Positions 10,807 to 21,784 of a stretch of DNA of 64,000 bases are shown here, piece after piece. The DNA lies in NCBI GenBank assembly GCA_023512835.1, contig CM042092.1, positions 821,984 to 885,983 on the forward strand, given 5' to 3'. Every line of letters begins with the position of its first letter. The first letter of the stretch is position 1. Position numbers and translations under genes: made by a program. Below the pieces are notes generated by a model, which was given only the letters and a program-made list of their open reading frames with translations, made no database searches and was not told the DNA's origin. This stretch comes from Taxillus chinensis. Taxonomy: Eukaryota > Streptophyta > Magnoliopsida > Santalales > Loranthaceae.

Positions 10807-12612
10807 TGACCCGCATAAATTATGTCTGAAGGTTTTGCAGCAAGTGCACTGGTCAAGTAGTAAAATGGAGTGTTAAGACTCCGGTTGTCGAACCCACAGG
10901 GAGGTAGCTAATGCTGTTAAGCAGCAAGCACTAAGCTAACAAGTTGATTTTATGTCTGGACAATTGATTTTTGTTGGACATATAATATGAACGAAAGATG
11001 ATTAAATCAGAATGTTGGCAAGCTTTTGGTAGATAAATTTCAGTGATTAAGGATCTAGGGTCACAATGTTTTACCACCCAATTGATTGTATTAGTCTGGT
11101 TATGGCTCTTGTTCTTGATTTATGTTCTAGTTCATGTTCATGTTGATTATCTCCTACCGATCTTACATTTGGTCCATGCTAAGATAGATTTAAGGCTTTT
11201 ACCCCATTTGGTCCATGTGAATAAAAGTGATCAAGGTAGATAAACAATCTAATAGTTGCAGACTTGGTCCATCATGCAATATTAAATCTAATTCACTAAT
11301 GTTCCACCCTAGACAAACGCTAAGATTACCTAATTATGTATAAACTAGATATTTCCATTCAAGCAAATGAATTAAACAAGAACTGAATTCAATTTTATTA
11401 AACAACCATAACTAAACTGACTACAATTTATTGGGGGCTACATTGCTCCCCTAGACTAACAAGACTACTCCATAATCATGACAAAAATAATAACAATCAT
11501 AGAAAAGAACATGATTACAGTACCAGGACAATAAAGGAAGACTCCAAGATGAACCAGGACTCCGACCTCCAACGACTCCAGGCGTCTGCTGCCCAAAATC
11601 ACTCCTTGCCAAGGACAATCCGATCTTTTAGCAATGGCTATAGCTCTTTTCAGAACTCAGATCAGATTCTCCCACTCAAGATGATTTACAATGCCTCCAA
11701 AGACCCCTATTTATAGGATTTAGTGGGCCAAATTAGGGTTACAAAAAGGTGTGCCCTAATTATAAATGTGGTCACAGCCAAAATGACGTCGTTTTGGTAA
11801 GTGACCCTTATTCTTCATTCAAACCTTAAAAACACCTTAAACAAAGCAGAATTGGATCAAGCTCCATAAGAGAAAAATCATCAGCATAACAAAACAAAGG
11901 TGACTATGCAAAAATAATCTTGCCCGTGACAAAGGTCATTTTCATGGGCACCTCTATTTGCTCTGAAACTTCACCCAGCACTTTATCACATCAGATAGAA
12001 GCCTTCCAATGCAAAAATATCCTTGCCCGTGAAAAAGGTCAGTTTCACGGGCACCTTCAAATGGTCTGAAATTTTTATGAGAGATAGATGACATCATTTG
12101 GAGCAACTTTTGTTCTGCACGTGAGATCATCTGAAGCCTCCTACTAGGTCAAAAAAATCAAATCCCAATATCACGTGCAAAATATTTTGTTGTCCTTTTG
12201 CTCTGAAATGTTTATGCGAGGTAAAGGGCATCATTTGAAGCAACTTTCTCTTATGTACGTGATATTGTTAAGGCCATCTTCGTGGTCAAATAAATCAAAA
12301 TGTTTGTTCCGCACTAATAGTGTGAAGAGACCTCTTGCAGCCTTGTCGCTTGTAGCCTTCAAAATGCCTCCTTTTGAGATCATAAGTTGCCACAAGCTCC
12401 CTCTTCAGGAGATAGAGTAGTCTAGATGATGACTAGAGAAGAAATCATCCAAAAACCTGCCCAAAACAGCTCAAAAACACATATACAACACAAACAGTGT
12501 CTTTCTTGGGGTTAGAGCAAATATATATGAAATATGGTACTAAAAAGGCTCTAAACAAGCTCTTTGATACCCTAAATAGGCTATAAAATAACGGCATAAA
12601 TGCACGTTATCA
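10807..12612 (-). repeat. LARD 3' LTR
   Basis: The LTR is 1806 bp and nearly identical to 25536-27303, which is 1768 bp. Most of the length difference is a 38-base segment near 12035 that is missing from the other copy. The missing segment is bounded by a short TGAAA repeat, consistent with slippage or repair. Confidence 0.92.
11705..11802 (-). promoter_or_regulatory. LARD LTR promoter: TATA box and ACGT palindrome
   Basis: On the element strand a TATA-like 'cctataaatagg' (about 11706-11718) lies about 65 bp downstream of a near-palindrome, 'CCAAAACGACGTCATTTTGG' (11778-11797). The same pair is present in the other LTR (about 26433-26525). CACGTG cores also occur at about 12118 and 12172. 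Confidence 0.6.
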
Positions 12613-14429
12613 AATACACCACACTTGAACCATTGCTTGTCCTCAAGCAAAAACACAATCAGCCAAAAAGGAAACAAACACTCATTCAAACATGAAGAAA
12701 AATAAAATAACAAACAAAAGAGTCATGTTTCCTAAGTATACAACCTTATCATGCTGAAATGGGCATTTCAGTAAGCAAAACGAATTATAATTTAGCTCAT
12801 TCATGTTCATACCTCTAAGTCCAACAACCATGCGGTCTCATTCCTGAAAGTCGGATATCAATAAGCATTCCTTACTAAAATAGAACTTAGCTACCATTAA
12901 AGTCATCACCAAGGTCGAATCGCCTCACTCAGATATAATTTTTCTTCTCTCTCATGCTCAAGCCCAAGATCAATACCTAACAAAAATAGGGGTAGAAAAA
13001 CTCCTCACTACATTCTCCATTAGCTATTGCTTAAGTTCTTGCCAAGCATACATGGGAGTTCCAAACCGTGCTCATCAACAAAAACACACACTCTATTCTA
13101 CTTACTGATAAACACTTGGAGCTAAAGATTTAAGCTCACACTTGTGAAGCAAATTGCAAAACAAAACAACTTAGCCATTATGGCTGCAACACGAAAACAA
13201 ACACATAAACAGTAAGCCATTGTGGCTTTTATTCTGGCAAACATTTTTTTTTCTATTTTTGTTTTTGTTTTTTTTCTTTTTCCTTTTTTTCACACTTCTT
13301 TTTAGTAATAACCTTACAAGGTTGCATTTTATGCTCTCCCTTGATGGATTATTCACTCTTTTTTTTTTTTTTAAATACTCACCTTTTATTTAATTTTTTG
13401 TTTTATTTGCCTTTTTCTTTGCTTGGAAGGAGAGAAAAACGTATCTCAATCCCTTTATTACATGACACATAAGGCTCTTTGGTCTCTTATGGCACAATGA
13501 CACCAACACCAAGCACTGAGCATAAATAACTAGTCATCATGCATACTTAACTCCTACCATTAAATAACTAATGTTAAATGCATAGAGAAGCAAAGCAAAC
13601 TATTACCCATACCCAAAAATGTCACTCAAGGGCTAGAAAGAGGCTGCTGATCTCAGTTTGTTTTTGTATTTTCTTTTTTCCTCCACTTTAAAGGCCACTA
13701 AGGTCTATCATAATATGTCATGCTCATTTAATATTCAAATGCCAGCTCCACTAACATGGTGATCTCATTCACAAGGTACAGACATGAATAAACCAAAGCA
13801 TAATACACTTTAATTACTTAAATTAAAATTCAGCCAAAAGTGTATACTTTATTATCCATGGCTCTCCACATACAAAACACACATTCAAACACGAAAACAA
13901 TTTACGCAACCATAAGGACAAGTAAATGGCGCAAGCCACCTCCACACCACACTTAAGAAATTGCTATGTCCTCAGAGCATGGGATAAGGGAAAAGAAGAC
14001 ACTTACCTCTGAGTGGGTAAGCTGTAGTGATATCACGGGTATGCTGTTGAGGCATCAAATGGGTTGTAATTTACTTGAAACTTTTCCTATGTGTGGGACC
14101 CTCTTCAAGGAATAAAACGCATTAGTTGGATGTCTCAGATTCCCTCCTTATTTCATTTAAACTCCTCAAAGATGGTTTGTGTAGTCTTAAAAACATCCCC
14201 TGCATCAGTGGTTAGTGGCAGCGGCACAATCATAATAATTGCTAAACATAAAAACATAACAAAAAATAAAAAAAATGAAAAGAAATTGGGTTGCCTCCAA
14301 ACAAGCGCTCTATTTTAAGTCTGTAGCTAGACTATTCTTAGTATGTTTAACCAACACATGGTAAGCCTTCATCCTTGCCATATACACTTGCGCAGTTTCA
14401 TATTCCACGGCAATCAGATGAAAGAATTG
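12613..14429 (-). other. LARD internal region after its ORF, non-coding
   Basis: No conserved domain or long ORF is visible in 1.8 kb. The segment 13230-13400 is rich in T runs (A runs on the element strand). The left edge carries a degenerate polypurine tract (ggttcaagtgtggtgtatt on the element strand, 12613-12631) next to the LTR. Confidence 0.7.
12633..12650 (-). other. AGGA-loop hairpin before the polypurine tract (LARD)
   Basis: On the element strand it reads TTGCTTG-AGGA-CAAGCAA, a perfect 7-bp stem with a four-base loop, 20 nt from the LTR. The loop and position match Tk1 and Tk2 but the stem sequence differs. Confidence 0.75.
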
Positions 14430-14800
14430 TTATGGCAACAACTTGGACTCCAGGAGCACGTACAAAATGAAGAGCACCCCCACAAACTTGAGGTTCTCTT
14501 TCCTCTCATGTTGGGTAGGCAACAAAAATTCGATATACTCCACAATTGGAATAGTCAATATGCTCATGTGTGTACCTTCCTCATCTAACACTTCCTCTTT
14601 AAAGATAGGATAAGTTAATCCCCAAGCAAACTCTGTAAAGCTTGACACATGCAAATCTTCTTCATACTGAACAACTTTGATTGATGGGTCTCCAGATATC
14701 AAAATAAACTGATCATCACCCAAATTCTGGGGTTGCATATCCAGGTTCTCCACTGTTTGTGGGTCTTCTTCTTTTTCAAACAATCCAGAAATGGTCAAGC
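14430..14800 (-). pseudogene. LARD ORF, C-terminal part
   Basis: The reading frame continues in phase from 23885 if Tk2 and one copy of its 5-bp target duplication are removed, and it ends at 14430. The piece is acidic in its first half ('GLFEKEEDPQTVENLD') and hydrophobic at its end. I recognise no domain. It would form the last ~123 residues of a protein of about 550 residues whose N-terminal part is at 23885-25155. Confidence 0.65.
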
Positions 14801-14889
14801 TGTAAGGACCCGTACCTTGAGTTAGTCAGTTTTGCCTCCTGAGTAGAGTTTTCCTAGATTTTGACCTAGTAAATGGACTCCAATGAATT

Positions 14890-15099
14890 CACGTGCAAAA
14901 GGAAAGATGCTTAGAATGATGTCTTCTATCTACCACAGAAGTTTCAGGCCAAATGGACATGTATGTGAGGTGCACGTGATATGGGTCCAATTCACGTGCA
15001 AGTGTAATTGTCTTCTAAATGATGCAAGGAGGCTAGGGGTGAAGTTTGAGAGCATTTGGAGTCCATATGGAGGTGCACGTGAATTGGGGAATTCACGTG
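14890..15099 (+). promoter_or_regulatory. Five CACGTG (G-box) cores in the Tk2 U3
   Basis: CACGTG occurs at 14890, 14973, 14993, 15076 and 15094, in alternating contexts 'ttCACGTGca' and 'tgCACGTGa'. G-boxes are bound by plant bZIP and bHLH factors. Five in 210 bases is far above chance expectation for a hexamer. The other LTR has the same set. Confidence 0.7.
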
Positions 15100-15230
15100 C
15101 AAATTGGCGTGCAGGCATATTTTTGCATGGTTCCCTTGGTTTTGTCATTCTAAGGAACTTTCTCCAAAAGTCCATGTTGAAATTCTGAGTATTTTGGCCT
15201 ATATGGGTGCGGAAAGGTGCTAACTTGTGT

Positions 15231-15310
15231 GATCAAAACTACGTCGTTTTGAAGCTGGGTTTCACTTAATCAAAACTACGTCGTTTTGATGTTGTGTTGG
15301 CTATATAAGG
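15231..15310 (+). promoter_or_regulatory. Tk2 LTR promoter: two ACGT palindromes and TATA box
   Basis: Two copies of 'ATCAAAACTACGTCGTTTTGA' arms (15232-15252 and 15270-15290), each nearly palindromic around ACGT, lie just upstream of 'CTATATAAGG' (15301-15310). Transcription would start about 30 bases later, within the (AG)n-bearing segment. Confidence 0.7.
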
Positions 15311-15907
15311 AGGAGAAGCCCTCTGTTTTAGGTTTAGGGTTCTCTTCGATTCTTTGCGGCCGTCGTAGAGAGAGAGAGAGCTAGAGAGAGAGAAGGAAGG
15401 GGAGTTCTTTGGTTCTTGCCTGGGCCGGAGCATCTTGCGTGGGGAGGACGGCGTTTAGTGCGGGAGCAGGGAAGATCTGTTTTAAGGTAGGGATTCTGTT
15501 CTTCCTAAGCCCTCCTCTGTCCTAGGGTCCTAGAGCAGAATATGAGTTATATCTGTTATATTATTTATATGTAAATTCATATAGGTGTGACCTCCTATAT
15601 GAATGTTGGCCTTCGATGGCGTTTTGGTGTGATTTCGAGATTGGGTGGTTGGTGCATGTTAAGTGTTTGATAAAATGCCGGTGTGGATATGCCTGTATGA
15701 ATATGCCTGTGTGTATGCTCGAACGTGTTTGAAATAATGCCTGTGAGGCTATGCATATTATGTGTTTGGAATAATAGGCGTGTGGGCTGGGTTTGTAAGC
15801 CTGTGAATATATGCATGCTAAGTGTTCGACGTTATTTCCGTGTGACTAAGCATATTAAGTGTTTGATGTTATGCCTGTATGGCCTTATGTGCTGCGTGTT
15901 TGCTTGT

Positions 15908-16085
15908 ACACCCGGTGGGCCGTGGAAGCCCGGGACGTTTTGTGGAACCCGGTGGTCGTGGAAGCCCGGGACTGTTTTGTGGAACCCGGTGGGGTGGAAG
16001 CCCGGGGTTTGTGAAACCCGGTGGTTTGTGGAAGCCTGGGACTTTTCTTGAAACCCGGTGGGTGTGGAAGCCCGGGAGTGTTTAT
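15908..16085 (+). repeat. Six tandem units of about 37 bp in the Tk2 LTR
   Basis: Each unit has 'acccggtgg', 'gtggaagcccggga' and a T-rich spacer with 'ttgtgaa'. The second LTR carries the same array at 23226-23402 with a more regular unit. The CCCGG/CCGGG arms can pair within a unit. Apparent proteins with repeated 'WKPG' come from this array and are not genes. Confidence 0.85.
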
Positions 16086-16561
16086 GTACCAGGTCCATGT
16101 ATGATTGTGTTTCTTGTTATAGCCTGTATCTATATCTGGTGGAATGATTGTATCACGACACGCACTTGTACACAAGGCATGTAGATATTAGGTGCATGGG
16201 ATGGGTTGGGGAGACATGATCCCTACCGAGTGTGGTTGCTCACCCCTCCTACCATGTTGTTTTCTTTACGAGAACCTACAGGCGTTAGGTGGGACACCAA
16301 GGTGGAAGACCTTATTTATTTTATTGTTTATGTTATTTTATTATGGGAACTGATGTAACCCCAATGGGGAAGGATTGAAAAGACTTTGTATTAAAGACTG
16401 ACTTATTTTGTGGACTGCTTGATGGACTTTATCTTTCTTGAATGAGTTGTGAATGTTTAAAATGTTCAGTTCTTGGTTTGTATCCTAACCCCTTTGCCCT
16501 CCGTGTGGGTAAAGGGGAATCACGTACCGGTTTCCTCAGGTTGGAAATCCGGGGCGTGACA

Positions 16562-16993
16562 ATATGGTATCAGAGCATGGTCTAGTTGGCCTAGGGTAGT
16601 GGGCGGACTTGGTTATCTTGAGTCCTTTGGAGGAGCCTGGAGGGAAATGCCTGATCAACATGGTCCTCTTTGAGCCTCCAAGGTGTACTTAGGGTAGTCC
16701 AGTCTTGTGGTAGGATTTGCATGCATTGGCATTAGGGCACTAGTTGCATTTGTTGTCATGTGTGAAGGATGTGCATAACATGATCATGTGTGAACTGTGC
16801 AACTCTGAATATTCTTGGAATGCCTTGGGTATGACTACAATGTGGACTATGCTGTGTGCAATATTGATTGATGCAATGGTTAAAATGTGTGTAATGCCAT
16901 GTACGGCTTGACTTGATAATGAGGTAGAGGTAGTCAACTTGTTAGTAGTCAAACGCGTTCTGACGTTTGTGCATCTTACTTCATGTAGTAAGA
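16562..16993 (+). other. Tk2 leader with primer-binding site
   Basis: TGGTATCAGAGCATGG (16565-16580), three bases after the LTR, is complementary to the 3' end of plant initiator tRNA-Met, the standard primer of this group. The rest up to the gag start is non-coding leader that would hold the packaging signal. Confidence 0.85.
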
Positions 16994-18400
16994 ATGCCAC
17001 CGAGGAGAGTGACACGTGCGTCCGGGGCGATGGGCGATGAGTCATCTGCCCATGAGGGTCCGGGTGCGGGGCCATCCGTTGGAGGGCATGCGTTGTTCCT
17101 GGCACGGCTACAAGAAGGTATCCGGCCGGAGGTACGAGAGCTACGGGAGGGACTCCGGCAGGACGTTCGGGAGGAGGTGCGCCGTGAGATGGCAACCCAG
17201 CGGTGGTGCCACCACCACCACCACCGATGGGAGACCTGCCTCGTGAGCGTGAGAGTTCGCCGGGTGGTGTACCGACCCGTGCGAGAGGATGACGTGGTGA
17301 CACGGTTCCGAAAGGAACAACCTCCGCGATTTAAGGGGGGGAGAAGATCCTGTGGTAGCCGAGCGGTGGTTGAGGCAGATTGAGCATGTGTTCTCCTTTC
17401 TCCTGCCCCGGGAGGAGGATAAAGTGCGGCCGGCAATTCGGCGGTGGAGGGGGACGCTTTGGAGTGGTGGACGAGTGTTGCGGGGAGCCGTGCGGTGCAA
17501 CTCATGTTTTGGGAGGAGTTCTTGCAACTCTTCCAAGATGAGTTCTTCCCGAAATCGGTGAGATGGCAGAAGAGGGAAGAATTTGGCGGCTTGAGCGGGG
17601 ATCCAAGACGGTACCGAATATGAGCGGGAGTTCCGGAGATTGAGTAGGTTTGCTCCTGAGGCCGTGGTAAGGGAGGACCTGAAGGCCCACAAGTTCACTC
17701 TGGGTCTTAGGCCAGCCCTTAGGGAGAGGGTGGCGATTCTACGCTTGAGGACCTATCCTGAGGCCGTGGAGACGGCCCGTATAGGCCGAGAGAGAACTGG
17801 ATGATGGGAGGCGGGCCCATCGGTGTCGCCAGGTTGCGAGTGGGCCTGATCGAGATGCAGGGTCCAAGAGGCTCAAGACGGAGGAGAGGGATAGCGGTTC
17901 CTTCCGCGAGCAGGGGACAGACATTGGTGAACCCAGGGAGGTCTAGCTTTGGCGGTGGCGGACGGGCGGTCCAGGAGGGGGTCTCCCCGGCGGTTGTTAC
18001 TGCTGTGGGGAGCAAGGCCACTTGAGAAAGGAGTGTCCAAAGAGGGACCGGAAATGCCATGGATGTGGACGAGAGGGCCATCCGAGCCGGGTTTGCCGGA
18101 GTGGCAACAGGGAGTTGGAGGCATAACATCCAGGACAAGGAGTGATGCCGGTTTTCGTGCACCAGCGAGAGAGACCAGCTCGTCGGTGGCCGGCTAGTCG
18201 GGCGCAGATCGAATCGGACCCGACCTCGGGGAGGCCGGAGCGGCAAGCAGACCAGAGCTGAGGCGGCCTTGGCGGGAAGCGCCCAGGTGAGTGAGCCGAC
18301 CAGGTGGCACGGGCCAAGGGAGGGTGTTTGCGGCTGGAGGCGACGTACCCGGAGGAGGCCGAGCTACCACCCCCACCAGCGAGGGTGGAGCAGACCATCG
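16994..18400 (+). pseudogene. Tk2 gag, broken
   Basis: Gag forms the particle that packages element RNA. The start at 16994 gives 'MPPRRVTRASG' and matches the position of the related Tk1 start. The capsid region shows 'FRKEQPPRFKGG' near 17325, then frameshifts into 'VAERWLRQIEHVFSFL' near 17356 and again near 17480. 'LKAHKFTLGLRPALRERV' can be read near 17680. Two CX2CX4HX4C zinc knuckles lie at about 17994-18115 (first 'CYCCGEQGHLRKEC'). At least four frameshifts break the frame. Six consecutive His codons at 17209-17226 are an unusual local repeat. Confidence 0.85.
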
Positions 18401-18880
18401 GTGGTTAGAGGTACCCTCTTGATCTCCCGTACATTAGCTTCGTACTTTTCGATACGGGTGCATCGTGTTCGTTTGTTCTTGAGCTTGTAATAGACGGCTT
18501 GAGGTTAGCTTGTGTGGAGGCCGCGAGGCCCCTAGTGGTGGAGTCTCCAGGTAGGAGGCATGATTGAGGTACGGCGAGTGTGTCGTGACCGTGTGTTAAC
18601 CATAGGCGAGGTGGAGCCGAGTTTTGACTTGCATGTGATGCCTTTGAGAACGTTTGACCTGATCTTGGGTATGGATTGGCTTATGGCTTTCCAGGCCAAG
18701 ATAGATTGTTATCGGCGGCGTGTGACCTTCGTGACACCTGCAGGGACCTCTTGCACCCTGCAGGGGGAGTGGGATTGTGAGGCGAGTCGGGCCGGGCCGG
18801 TGTTGGACCAGGTGGGGTGCCATTACCCACAGGTTAGCGGCCCCGACCTTTGCCGAGGAGGGTAAGGTGGAAAAGAGGGT
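18401..18880 (+). pseudogene. Tk2 protease, broken
   Basis: This is the retropepsin-type aspartic protease that would cut the polyprotein. The active-site Asp-Thr-Gly-Ala-Ser is encoded around 18450-18470 but lies in a different frame from the flanking sequence. Downstream 'FDLILGMDWLMAFQAKIDCY' (about 18653-18712) marks the C-terminal half, very similar to Tk1 near 9950. Confidence 0.82.
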
Positions 18881-19560
18881 GTGGCCCGTGTTGTGGACCA
18901 ATTTCAGGATGTTTTTCCTGAGCAGTTGAGGAGTTTGCCACCTAAGAGGAGTGTGGAGTTCACCATTGAGTTGGTGCCGGGGACGGGTCCGATTTCCCAA
19001 GTAGCGTATCGTATGGGGCCAGCCGAGCTGAGGGAGCTGCAAAGGCAAATCGAGGAGTTGGTGGGTCAGGGGTATATCAGACCGAGTACCTCACCTTGGG
19101 GTGCTCCGGTGCTCTTTGCGAAGAAGGCTGATGGTACACTACGTCTCTGCATCGACTACAGGAAAGTCGAATTCGATGATCGTGAAGAACAAGTACCCGT
19201 TGCCTCGGATAGATGACCTATTTGACCAATTGAGTGGGGCCCAGGTGGTTTTCCAAGATAGATTTACGGTCGGGGTATCACCAGCTCAGGGTTAGGGAGG
19301 AGGACATCCCTAAGACGGCTTTTCGGTGCAGGTATGGGCATTATGAGTGGGTAGTGATGCCTTTCGGGCTCACTAATGCGCCAGCAGTGTTCATGCATTT
19401 GATGAACCAAGTCTTTGCCCCGTACTTAGACTCGTTCGTGGTGGTGTTTATCGATGATATCTTGGTGTATTCCAAGACCGAGAAGGAACATGTGGAGCAC
19501 TTGGCAACAAGTGTTGCAAACCTTGAGGGACCAGCCATTGTTTGCTAAGTTTAGCAAGTG
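18881..19560 (+). pseudogene. Tk2 reverse transcriptase, broken
   Basis: Polymerase motifs appear in the correct order: '[11 protein letters not shown]' near 18895, '[18 protein letters not shown]' near 19090, '[14 protein letters not shown]' near 19190, '[19 protein letters not shown]' near 19268 and the catalytic '[13 protein letters not shown]' near 19440. Both catalytic Asp residues are kept. The frame changes near 19165 and again near 19243, where one extra base sits in a GCCCAGG context, and near 19515. Confidence 0.9.
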
Positions 19561-20235
19561 TGAGTTTTGGCTGCAGGAGGTTCACTTTCTTGGCCATGTG
19601 GTGTCACTGAGGGAGTTAGGGTGGACCCGGCCAAGATTGAGGCCGTGGCATCGTGGGCGAGGCCAACCAACGTTTTTGAGATCCGTAGTTTTCTTGGCTT
19701 GGCGGGGTACTATCGTCGTTTTGTCGAGGGGTTCTCCCGTTTGGCGGCTCCTATGACGGCGTTGACTCGGAAGGGCGTGAAGTTTGATTGGACCGACAAG
19801 TGTCGCCGGGCGTTTGAGACTCTCAAAGCCCGTTTGACCACTGCACCTGTGTTGAGGTTGCCCAGGGAGGATATTCCATATGAGGTGTATTGTGATGCGT
19901 CCAGGGTTGGTTTGGGGTGTGTGCTTATGCAGGAGCACAGTGTGGTAGCTTATGGGTCGAGGCAATTTGAAGCCTCATGAGCAGAATTATCCTACTCATG
20001 ATCCGGAGTTAGCGGCCGTTATCTTCGCCCTGAAGAGTTGGCAGCACTACCTCTTGGGGGGAAAAGTTTGTGGTGTTCTCGGATCACAAGAGCCTTCGAT
20101 ACATCTTTACTCAGAAGGACTTGAATTTGAGGCAAAGGAGATGGGTGGAGTATTTGCAGACTTTTGATTTTACTCTTGCCTATACCCCGGGCAAGGGTAA
20201 TGTTGTGGCTGACGCATTGAGCAGAAAAGGGAAAG
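19561..20235 (+). pseudogene. Tk2 RNase H and connection domain, broken
   Basis: The connection region gives '[20 protein letters not shown]' near 19682. RNase H gives '[20 protein letters not shown]' near 19870, '[12 protein letters not shown]' near 20010, '[16 protein letters not shown]' near 20075 and 'GNVVADALSRKGK' near 20200. Catalytic Asp residues are present. Frameshifts occur near 19965 and 20060. Confidence 0.88.
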
Positions 20236-21784
20236 CTGAGGTGGTTGTGAGGGAGTGGAAGCTGATGGAGCAGTTGGCGATATTGCAGCTGCAGCCTGTT
20301 GTTCGTGATGGTGGGACAGTCCTGAGTCCTTTGGTGGTTGTGCCTGAGTTGTACCAGCGTGTTCGGGAGGAACAGCTGGGTGACATTGAGTGTGAGGTTC
20401 TCCGTGCCCGTATTGAGGCTGGGGAGCTATCTGGGGACTGGACAGAGGGTCCTGAGCATGAGTTGTCATTTCAGGGGCGGTTGGTCGTGGCTTCTTCCCT
20501 CAGGGATGAGGTGATGAGGGAGTTTCACCAGTCTAGAGTTGCTGTGCATCCAGGGGGTACGAAGATGTATCATGCGCTTCGGGCACATTTTTGGTGGCCT
20601 GGGATGAAACGCGATGTAGCTGCCTTTGTTTCGCGGTGCCTCACGTGTCGGCAAGGTGAAGGCCGAGCATCGGCGGCCGGCGGGCATGTTACGACCCTTG
20701 CCCATAGCGAGTGGAAGTGGGACCATATCGCGATGGATTTTGTGGATCGGTCTTCCACCCACCACTGGGAGGAAGGATATGATTTGGGTGATTGTGGATC
20801 GACTCACAAAGTCGGCCCATTTCCTGGCTGTTCGCGAGCGGGACTCTATTGGGACCTTGAGTCAGCTGTACATGAACGAGATTGTGAGACTGCATGGCGT
20901 ACCATCATCGGTTGTCTCTGACCGGGATTCGCGGTTCACTTCCCGTTTTTGGGCAGGTTTGCAGGAGGCTATGGGGACCAAGCTTCATTTGAGTACAGCC
21001 TTTCACCCTGAGACTGACGGCCAGACAGAGAGGACGAATCAGACGTTGGAGGACATGTTACGGGCCTGTGTGTTAGACTTTGGGGGTTCGTGGGCAACTC
21101 ACTTTCCTTTGGTGGAGTTTGCCTACAACAACAGTTATCAGGCATCCATTGGGATGGCTCCTTTTGAGGCGTTGTATGGACGGCCGTGTCGATCCCCTTT
21201 GTGTTGGATCGAGGTGGGGGAGACACTCTCTTGGGACCGCAGTTGGTTCAAGAGGCTACCGAGAAGGTCAAGTTGATTCGTCGGCGTTTGTTGTCGGCTC
21301 GAGTCGGCAAAAATCTTATGCGGATCAGCGACGGCGACCTTTGGAGTTTTCTGTTGGTGATCATGTGTTCCTTCGTGTCTCTCCACGACGTGGTCATCGA
21401 CGGTTTGGGCGAGGTTCCAAGCTATCTCCGCGGTTTATTGGTCCTTTTGAGATTCTGGATCGTGTGGGGCCTGTGGCCTACCGGTTAGCGTTACCACCGC
21501 GGCTGAGTCGAGTGCACAACGTGTTTCACGTGTCCCAGTTGCGAAAGTATCACCCTGACCCCACTCATGTGATTGATTGGGGGACGTTAGACATTGAGGA
21601 TGACATGTCCGTCGTTGAGGCCCCTATCCGTATCCTAGATCGGCGAGAGAAGCTTTTGCGTGGTCGTGCTATTCCTTTGGTTCGCGTGTTGTGGCAGCAC
21701 CGTGGCATTGAGGAGGAGACATGGGAACGTGAGTCCGTGATGCGTGAGCAGTACCCAGACTTGTTCGAGGACGAACAATCTTAA
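20236..21784 (+). pseudogene. Tk2 integrase with chromodomain-like tail, broken
   Basis: The zinc-binding part runs from 'HQSRVAVHPGGTKMYHALR' (about 20527) to 'CLTCRQ' (about 20640). The core has 'MDFVDRSS' near 20730, '[13 protein letters not shown]' near 20910 and '[19 protein letters not shown]' near 21005, with exactly 35 residues between the second Asp and the Glu. The C-terminal part has 'QRRRPLEFSVGDHVFLRVS' and 'VHNVFHVSQLRKYHPDPTH'. It ends in a chromodomain-like tail ('RVLWQHRGIEEETWE') and a stop at 21782-21784. The length of the last 155 residues is normal and open. Frameshifts lie near 20655, 20790, 21225 and 21300. Confidence 0.9.
21761..21778 (+). other. AGGA-loop hairpin at the end of Tk2 pol
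   Basis: TTGTTCG-AGGA-CGAACAA forms a perfect 7-bp stem. It overlaps the last codons of the integrase ORF and is followed by 'tcttaagcgtgggagg', a close copy of the sequence after the second hairpin at 22080. The 3' untranslated region is thus bounded by two versions of one module. Confidence 0.65.

Larger units (their letters stand above)
14801..16561 (+). repeat. Tk2 5' LTR
   Basis: The LTR is 1761 bp, begins TGTAAGGACCCGTACC and ends GGGGCGTGACA. Compared with 22115-23884, differences cluster between about 15410 and 16290. Many are at CTG/CAG triplets. The first 600 and last 250 bases are almost the same. Short plus and minus ORFs inside are shadows of LTR repeats. Confidence 0.95.

Noticed and set aside
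11043..11243. Identical 66-codon hydrophobic ORFs in both LARD LTRs (also 25772-25972)
   Set aside because: Identity follows from the LTRs being copies. The ORF runs against the element's direction and has no start context or family.
15725..16184. ORFs with repeated Trp-Lys-Pro-Gly on both strands
   Set aside because: They arise from the 37-bp tandem array in the Tk2 LTR; all frames stay open because the unit has few stops.
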